A stretch of DNA of 64,000 nucleotides from SM23-73-3 sp964580215 (GTDB lineage: Bacteria; Zixibacteria; MSB-5A5; SM1-73): positions 1 to 64,000 of the forward strand of contig CAZOJT010000002.1 in the NCBI GenBank assembly GCA_964580215.1, read 5' to 3'. Under the pieces are notes generated by a model. That model was not told the DNA's origin. It did not search any database and worked only from the letters and a program-made list of their open reading frames with translations. Position 1 is the first letter of the stretch, and every line of letters starts with the position of its first letter. The translations under genes and the position numbers were made by a program. Positions 58,817 through 64,000 of the stretch are shown one piece after another.

Positions 58817-61447
58817 CTATCTCAAAAGCACCATCTTTTTTGTAACCCTGTTATTCTCTGTGACAAGCTGATAGAAGTAAACTCCACTGGCAACTTCTTC
58901 ACCGTTATCATTCTTCCCATCCCAGATCACCGAATAGTCACCCGGTTGCTTTTCCTCATCTAAGAGCGTCTTCACCAGTTGCCCCCTTATGTTATATATC
59001 TTCAAAGTGGTAGGGATGGGACCGTGAACCGTGAACCGTGAACCATGAACGGTGAAGCGGATGGTGGTGGTAGGGTTAAAGGGGTTAGGGTAGTTCTGAT
59101 ACAAGCTAAACTGCAAGGGTACTGAAGCGGGCTCTTCTTCAACAGAAGTTGGCTTGAAGTTTACCTGCACGTCATCTATATACCAGCCATCCGCTGTGCC
59201 GGCGTCATCGGAGATTAAATGGAATCTGAATTTTACGTTGGTATGTCCTGTGTAGGAATCGAGTGGCAAGTTCACCTGGGTCCATTCATCTTGAGTGCCG
59301 CCAAATCCGGGAGAGAGTCTCTCCCAACTTTTTCCTCCATCTGTGTTTATCTCCACAAAACCGCTATCACCTGACCAGAACTGATACCTGTGCCAGAAGG
59401 ACAACTGAGGACTTTCCACATCGTTCAGATCAAACGTCTTTTTGATACTAGCCCAACTATCGGTATTATTTTGATAGTCTGCTGGCGGGCTGTCGGTCAG
59501 TCTGAATGTTCCCTGGCAAGAATCATTCGAGGTTAGACTCCAGTGGTCGTTAGCTCCTCCGGTCTCCCACAGAAACAGCCCATCCTCGAAATCAAAGGTG
59601 ATAAAAGCAGTGGCAACATAAAACTTGAATTTAAACCGGGGAGCACCCAGAGGAGAATTGACAACGTTGTTCAAACTGTCCTGTGCAGAGAAATAGTAGT
59701 GTAGTATGGTTCCCGCACTTTGTGCAGGAATCTCCGCCTGATATTGATTGGAACCGAGGGGTTGTAAGTCCTGCCTGACAAAAGGAGAGAGTGTATCTGA
59801 ACGCCAGAAAAGAAACAGCGAATCCTCAATCAGCCCATTTCCCGGTGTTATGGTCGTGGACATAATATATGGGCTAAATGTGTCGGAAGTAAACAGAGGC
59901 GGATTGTGCTGGATGTTCAACGCACCGGAAGGAGTGTAGTTTAAAGCGGCGAAAAGATCGACCAGACCCCAGCCATAGGTATTGTCGGGTGATGATGCAT
60001 TGTCGGCAGTCATCATCAAAGCTTCTCTTGTCTGCATAACCGTCCAGTCCGGGTGGGCGGATAAAAGCACTGCGGCACACCCTGCTACCAAAGGCGTAGA
60101 AAGGGAGGTTCCACCGACCTGCGCATACTCACTTATCCCGGAAGCTGAAGCACAATAGGTGGCGACTCCCCTGGCAACCACTTCCGGCTTGATGCGACCG
60201 TCATAGGTGGGACCTACAGAGCTGAAGCTGGCAATTTGCCCCTCCGAATCCACCGCCCCTACGGCAATGACGCTGTCTCCGTCCGCCGGGGCTATAATAT
60301 AGTGCCAGGGATAAAGCCTTTCATTTCCTGCTGCATTCACTACGACTACTCCTCTGGAAGCCGCCAGATCAGCCGCCTGAGTGCATAAAGCGGTGTTGCC
60401 ATCCATGTCCTCGTAAGTGTACCAATCCGTGTACCCCAAGGAACTAGAAACCACCTCTGCTCCAATGGAATCTGCCCACTCCAGGCCCGCCACCCAGTTG
60501 TCTTCTTCGATCTGCACCTCTTGGGAAACGTCTTCTGTTTTTGCCAGAACGAAGCTCGCTTTAAAGGCAGGACCATAAAGTTCACCATCACATTCTCCAC
60601 CTAAAGTCGACCAGGTGGAGGTGCCGTGATTATGTTGACCTGCTGGGTCTCCCGCTTCGTTTTGAGTGTTGCCATCGTTATTAATGAAATCCCACTCCGC
60701 CAGAACTCTGGACTCTGAATATGCAGTGGCAAATGCCTGATGATCTTTCCGATAACCAGTATCCAACATGCCCACGATCACATTTTGCCCTTTGAAGCCC
60801 ATGTCGTGAACAACGGGAACGTATATCTGGTCAAGCTGAGGGAGCGAAGGTCCATAATTTCTGCCATAATCAGCAAAATCTTTTTGTTGGTGAAGCTTTC
60901 CGTGAATCGGTTCGACCTTTGGTGGTCTTCTTTTAAAGCTGGCGACTTTTTTGATCTTTCTTACAAAAGGTAGTTGAGCGATCTTTTCGATCTTACTCGC
61001 CTGAATCTGGATGCTTACAGCATTGAGCCATCGGGATCTTTGCCTGAGCTTTCCCCCCAATTTTAGGACATCGTCTACATAATTTTGATTGACCGGAAGG
61101 TCCAGGAGGTCAATTTCTATCCTATTCTTCAGCCTTCTTTTTAACGCAGAACTGGTAAGTGAACTCTTGAAGTTGGCTTTCGCCTGTTGATATTGCTCCT
61201 GCGAGAGGACACCTTTGTCCGTGAAGAAGATCCACACTTTCACGGAATCTTCCGAAGAGCGATCAGAGAGAAACCGCATCAAAGCAGGTGAGATCACAGG
61301 AAACTGTTTCAGTGACGCAAGGAACCGCGAAGTTTCCTTTTGATATTCTGGATAATCAATCGACTGCGCTTTTAAAAAATGAGGAGAACAAAAGAGGAGA
61401 AAAACGAAAGTTATTGAAATCGGTAATTTTTTAATAGAAGTAAACAT
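58817..61447 (-). CDS. Secreted subtilisin-like (S8) serine protease with C-terminal sorting domain
   Basis: 876 residues. Signal peptide (about 8-27), an inhibitor-type propeptide (30-180), S8 catalytic domain with Asp229 ('GMLDTGYRKDH'), His274 ('GQHNHGTST'), oxyanion Asn375 ('VNAAGNE') and Ser448 ('GGTSLSTPLVAG'). Then a MAM/P-like beta region ('FDFEDGLFLWETGGANDHWSLTS...YIDDVQVNF') and a FlgD-Ig/T9SS-type tail 'YQNYPNPFNPTTTIRFTV' to 'SGVYFYQLVTENNRVTKKMVLLR'. The tail is expected to direct export and surface anchoring. A 12-base micro-repeat is embedded in the tail coding region (59022-59056). Confidence 0.93.
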   Translation of the reverse strand: MFTSIKKLPISITFVFLLFCSPHFLKAQSIDYPEYQKETSRFLASLKQFPVISPALMRFLSDRSSEDSVKVWIFFTDKGVLSQEQYQQAKANFKSSLTSSALKRRLKNRIEIDLLDLPVNQNYVDDVLKLGGKLRQRSRWLNAVSIQIQASKIEKIAQLPFVRKIKKVASFKRRPPKVEPIHGKLHQQKDFADYGRNYGPSLPQLDQIYVPVVHDMGFKGQNVIVGMLDTGYRKDHQAFATAYSESRVLAEWDFINNDGNTQNEAGDPAGQHNHGTSTWSTLGGECDGELYGPAFKASFVLAKTEDVSQEVQIEEDNWVAGLEWADSIGAEVVSSSLGYTDWYTYEDMDGNTALCTQAADLAASRGVVVVNAAGNERLYPWHYIIAPADGDSVIAVGAVDSEGQIASFSSVGPTYDGRIKPEVVARGVATYCASASGISEYAQVGGTSLSTPLVAGCAAVLLSAHPDWTVMQTREALMMTADNASSPDNTYGWGLVDLFAALNYTPSGALNIQHNPPLFTSDTFSPYIMSTTITPGNGLIEDSLFLFWRSDTLSPFVRQDLQPLGSNQYQAEIPAQSAGTILHYYFSAQDSLNNVVNSPLGAPRFKFKFYVATAFITFDFEDGLFLWETGGANDHWSLTSNDSCQGTFRLTDSPPADYQNNTDSWASIKKTFDLNDVESPQLSFWHRYQFWSGDSGFVEINTDGGKSWERLSPGFGGTQDEWTQVNLPLDSYTGHTNVKFRFHLISDDAGTADGWYIDDVQVNFKPTSVEEEPASVPLQFSLYQNYPNPFNPTTTIRFTVHGSRFTVHGPIPTTLKIYNIRGQLVKTLLDEEKQPGDYSVIWDGKNDNGEEVASGVYFYQLVTENNRVTKKMVLLR
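59022..59056. repeat. In-frame GTGAACC micro-repeat in the subtilase gene
   Basis: CCGTGAACCGTGAACCGTGA then ACCATGAACGGTGAAG; unit GTGAACC/ATGAAC repeated four times. It encodes 'FTVHGSRFTVHG', an extra loop in the FlgD-like domain. Confidence 0.7.
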
Positions 61448-61751
61448 GATGGTTTAAGTTGTCGACAGATCTTCGCCTTAAGAGGTTCATAGCCGACGCC
61501 TTCAAGTTAACGATAAATGTAATCATTGTCATACCAAAGTCAAGCACAAATCAAGGAAATTTCTCTGTTTCTCCAGCTCTCCGCAGGCTGAAGCTCATTT
61601 GTCCTTCAAGGTGAAGAAGAGGCGCCCCGCCAGAGGCGGGGCGGCTACCTACTACTCCTTCTCAGTATAAAGAATGCAACATCCGAGCTTTTGTCGGACT
61701 AAGGTGAGATTTGATTAAAGGATCAAACCTCCTGTTTCATCAAAATCACAT
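61448..61751. other. Spacer with GCCCCGCC/GGCGGGGC hairpin
   Basis: GCCCCGCCagaGGCGGGGC at 61624-61642; no gene seen. Confidence 0.5.
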
Positions 61752-62688
61752 TTACACCACTTCTGCTTTTTCGGCATACACTCTTCTGAATGCTTCCACC
61801 ACCCGCGGATCGAATTGTGTGCCGGCGAAGCGTTCCAACTCCTCCATGGCTTCCCAGTGGGTTTTGCCTTTGCGATAAGGTCGATCGGTCACCATGGCAT
61901 CAAACGAAATCCGCTACCGCTAACATCCTTGCCCCCAGGGGAACCTGTTTGCCCCCTCCTTTTTCAGAGGGATTGACTTCCACAAAATAAGTGTGATGAG
62001 CTTCCACTATGGGCATTGCTTCTTTAAGCACACCACCCACCATGGAGAGTATCTCCAATCCTTTTTGGGGATGCGCATCTACTTCCTTTTTTTCTTCGTC
62101 TGTAAGAGCGGCGGCTTTCTTAATCAGATCAGAGCTTATCTCAATCTTGCCGATATCATGCAAAAGAGCGGCAACTTTTATATTTTCCACCTGATGCCGG
62201 GGCAAGCCCATCGAAATGGCAATGCTGGTAGCGTAATCTGCTACTCGCAAGGAATGACTTCTGGTATATCTGTCGTAAGATTCAAGATATTTAGTTAAAA
62301 TTTCCAGCACTCCCACATAGGCGTTCCTCAACCCCTGAATCTTCTCTTCTTTTTGTTCATAAAGGGTGCCCACCACATAGCCAGCTAAAATTAAAAAACC
62401 ACCCCAAAGCATCAAATCGGTGATCAAAAACAGATTGCTATTTTTGATATGGAAAAGATAGGGATTGTTGATCACAGAAAAGGTTATCAGAGCCACGCAG
62501 AATAGCGCGGTGAGAATGGACATCTTCCTGCCCAATACATATCCGGAAACTAAAACCGGAAGATAATAAAAGTTCAGGAAAGCTAACTGTTGAAATATGA
62601 AGAAATTGGCACATACGACTATCAGTGAAATGGTGAAAACCAAGATTACTTCAAAATGCTTAAGCACGAAAAACTTGACCTTTTCCAT
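61752..62688 (-). pseudogene. Membrane HD-GYP-type phosphodiesterase, frameshifted
   Basis: N-terminal part with four or five TM helices (1-110), then an HD domain: 'DRYTRSHSLRVADYATSIAISMGL', 'VAALLHDIGKIEIS', 'HPQKGLEILSMVGG', 'IVEAHHTYF'. The GYP stretch is unrecognisable ('VEVNPSEKGGGKQ'). The frame ends at 61900 ('LAVADFV'). Removing one T in GATTTCG at about 61908 gives 'ADSFDAMVTDRPYRKGKTHWEAMEELERFAGTQFDPRVVEAF' to a stop at 61752. So the gene is frameshifted, with the GYP part perhaps altered by two further compensating indels. When intact, such proteins degrade cyclic-di-GMP. Confidence 0.75.
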
Positions 62689-62887
62689 AGCCCCTCTTCT
62701 TGGAATAAAGTCGGGTATTTAGATATGTTGGCTTGGTCACGAAAGAAAGCTATTTCAGCCCTTTAGCATTTTAAACTTCAATTTATTTTATCGGACTATG
62801 TTCGTTGTAGGTTGAGTCCTGCAGGCAAAATTGTGGTGAGCTTTGTTTTTTGCAGGAAGGAAGATTGGGGGTTCTTCTCATTGATTA

Positions 62888-63985
62888 TTAATCCCTGAGA
62901 AAATTCAATGATCTGAGTGCCTGAATCTTCTCTGATCGGGAGAGTTTGGCTTTCTGGATGGCTTTTTTCAAAACATGGATGGACTGATCGTAGGTGTCCC
63001 GTTGCACCGGGTAGGGATAGCCATCCTTCCCCCCATGGGCGAAAGAATAACGAGCCGGGTCCTCCCATGAAGGTTTGGTTCCATATATCAATTCGGAGAT
63101 CAAAGAAAGAGCCAAAATGGTTTTTGGTCCCACTCCTTTGATTCCCAAAAGCTTTTCAAAATCCTCCGGGTCTTTTTCTCTGATCTGGTGGAAGATTTTT
63201 TCCAATCTTTTTTTGTTGAAATGTTCCGGATAGATCGGGTGATCTCTGGGGAGATTCAAAACCTCGGTCCAATTTTCCTGGGACAGCCTTCCTACATCTT
63301 TGATCAATTCAGAGAAGTTATCTTTTATCAGCCCAACGCAAATCTGGCGGGTCGGTCTACTTTGTTTGGCAGTTAAATCCAATGTTTTGGTTTTCCTTTG
63401 GGAGATGATTCCCGAGTGCGGTTCCTCTACGAAATCTCTCAGAGAGGAGGAAAACCAATGATAGCGGCGGGCAGACTTCAGGGAGGGATTCATTCCCTGC
63501 TGAACCACTACCCACAAACCGGATGTGGTGAAGATGAAATTATGATGATAAAGTTGAAATCCATCCTGAACTGCGGAACTGTCCACCTTGGCGCTCATCC
63601 TGGAAGCATAGATCAAGCTGGAGACGGTCTCCGAATTCAGGCATAGCTTGTCTCCCCAGGTCTGGATATGCTGGGGAGTTTTTCTTGATGTAGCTCCTTT
63701 TCCTCCGGCTACCACAATTCCCAAATCTTTCTCCAACCCCTTCAAGCCTTCCTTCAAAGCACCGCCAACAGTGGTGGTTACTCCGGATGAATGCCAGTCA
63801 AAGCCCAGCACACACCCGAAAGCCTGAAACCAGAAGGGATCGGAAAGCCTTAAAAGAAACTCCTCCGGACCATAGTCCCATACGATTATCTGGGTGATCG
63901 TACCCGCTAACTTCTTCATTCTATCAAAAAGCCAACGAGGCGCAGATCCATAATGCAATGGCAAATTGGCTATTCCGGTGCGCAT
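62888..63985 (-). CDS. DUF763 protein with helix-hairpin-helix motif
   Basis: 365 residues, starting 'MRTGIANLPLHYGSAPRWLFDRMKKLA', the DUF763 hallmark. 'LLGIKGVGPKTILALSLISELIYG' (about 285-308) is a helix-hairpin-helix DNA-binding motif, followed by 'RYSFAHGGKDGYPYPVQRDTYDQSIHVL'. The HhH suggests a nucleic-acid role; the biochemical function of the family is not known to me. The spacer 62689-62887 has no gene. Confidence 0.9.
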   Translation of the reverse strand: MRTGIANLPLHYGSAPRWLFDRMKKLAGTITQIIVWDYGPEEFLLRLSDPFWFQAFGCVLGFDWHSSGVTTTVGGALKEGLKGLEKDLGIVVAGGKGATSRKTPQHIQTWGDKLCLNSETVSSLIYASRMSAKVDSSAVQDGFQLYHHNFIFTTSGLWVVVQQGMNPSLKSARRYHWFSSSLRDFVEEPHSGIISQRKTKTLDLTAKQSRPTRQICVGLIKDNFSELIKDVGRLSQENWTEVLNLPRDHPIYPEHFNKKRLEKIFHQIREKDPEDFEKLLGIKGVGPKTILALSLISELIYGTKPSWEDPARYSFAHGGKDGYPYPVQRDTYDQSIHVLKKAIQKAKLSRSEKIQALRSLNFLRD

Positions 63986-64000
63986 ATTATCAATTTACCT

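Overview
The window looks like a chromosomal stretch of an uncultured Gram-negative bacterium of the FCB kind (Zixibacteria, KSB1 or similar). That placement is an inference from secreted proteins with dockerin-like 'GDVLYLISYLYKGG' ends, a subtilase with an NPFNP/FlgD-like C-terminal sorting domain, a TolC/TonB envelope, and intergenic regions full of short palindromes. No rRNA or phylogenetic marker was used. The only RNA gene I recognise is tRNA-Leu(GAG).

Layout. 1-6.5 kb: secreted proteins (TolB-like propeller, cell-wall amidase with dockerin), a decayed sigma-54 activator, and a three-gene unit of a small two-cysteine secreted peptide, a propeller protein and a thioredoxin-like CxxC protein. 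6.6-16.5 kb (minus): an efflux operon of Yip1 protein, TolC, MacA-like adaptor, ABC ATPase and two FtsX/MacB permeases. A foreign-looking block with an OLD-family nuclease and a MNT/HepT pair sits between the two permease genes. 16.6-25 kb (minus): K+-dependent membrane pyrophosphatase, then a TonB/ExbD/ExbD/ExbB energy-transduction cluster with membrane and TPR genes. 26.1-30.6 kb (plus): gap-pgk-tpiA-secG, then a HEPN/nucleotidyltransferase pair whose second gene has an eight-A frameshift, then tRNA-Leu. 31-37 kb: LolA-like protein and a single-chain SIR2-APAZ-short Argonaute gene inside a repeat-rich region. 37.2-48 kb (minus): seven-gene signalling cluster (two NtrC-type regulators, three histidine kinases, one receiver protein, one coiled-coil protein). 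48.3-53.6 kb (minus): Lon protease with an eroded ATPase site, a lipoprotein, ArgS. 54.1-64 kb: broken SBBP/dockerin gene, Pta, a deoxyribosyltransferase-like protein, RqcH, subtilase, frameshifted HD-GYP protein, DUF763 protein.

The strongest system candidates are the fused SIR2-APAZ-Argonaute (abortive NAD+-depleting defence, 32877-36014), the OLD nuclease bracketed by inverted 20-bp ends beside an attC-like fold (8748-10720), the peptide/propeller/thioredoxin trio (4456-6506), and the Lon variant with Walker B, sensor-1 and arginine-finger substitutions but an intact Ser-Lys dyad.

A second theme is the density of dispersed non-coding repeats: at least eight families of palindromes and composite elements of 20 to 200 bp recur across the window. 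Some sit on Shine-Dalgarno sites, some double as terminators, and some appear to have inserted in frame into coding sequence. Four genes carry single-base indels (an NtrC remnant, a MNT gene, the SBBP/dockerin gene and the HD-GYP gene), so either real gene decay or residual assembly errors should be considered.
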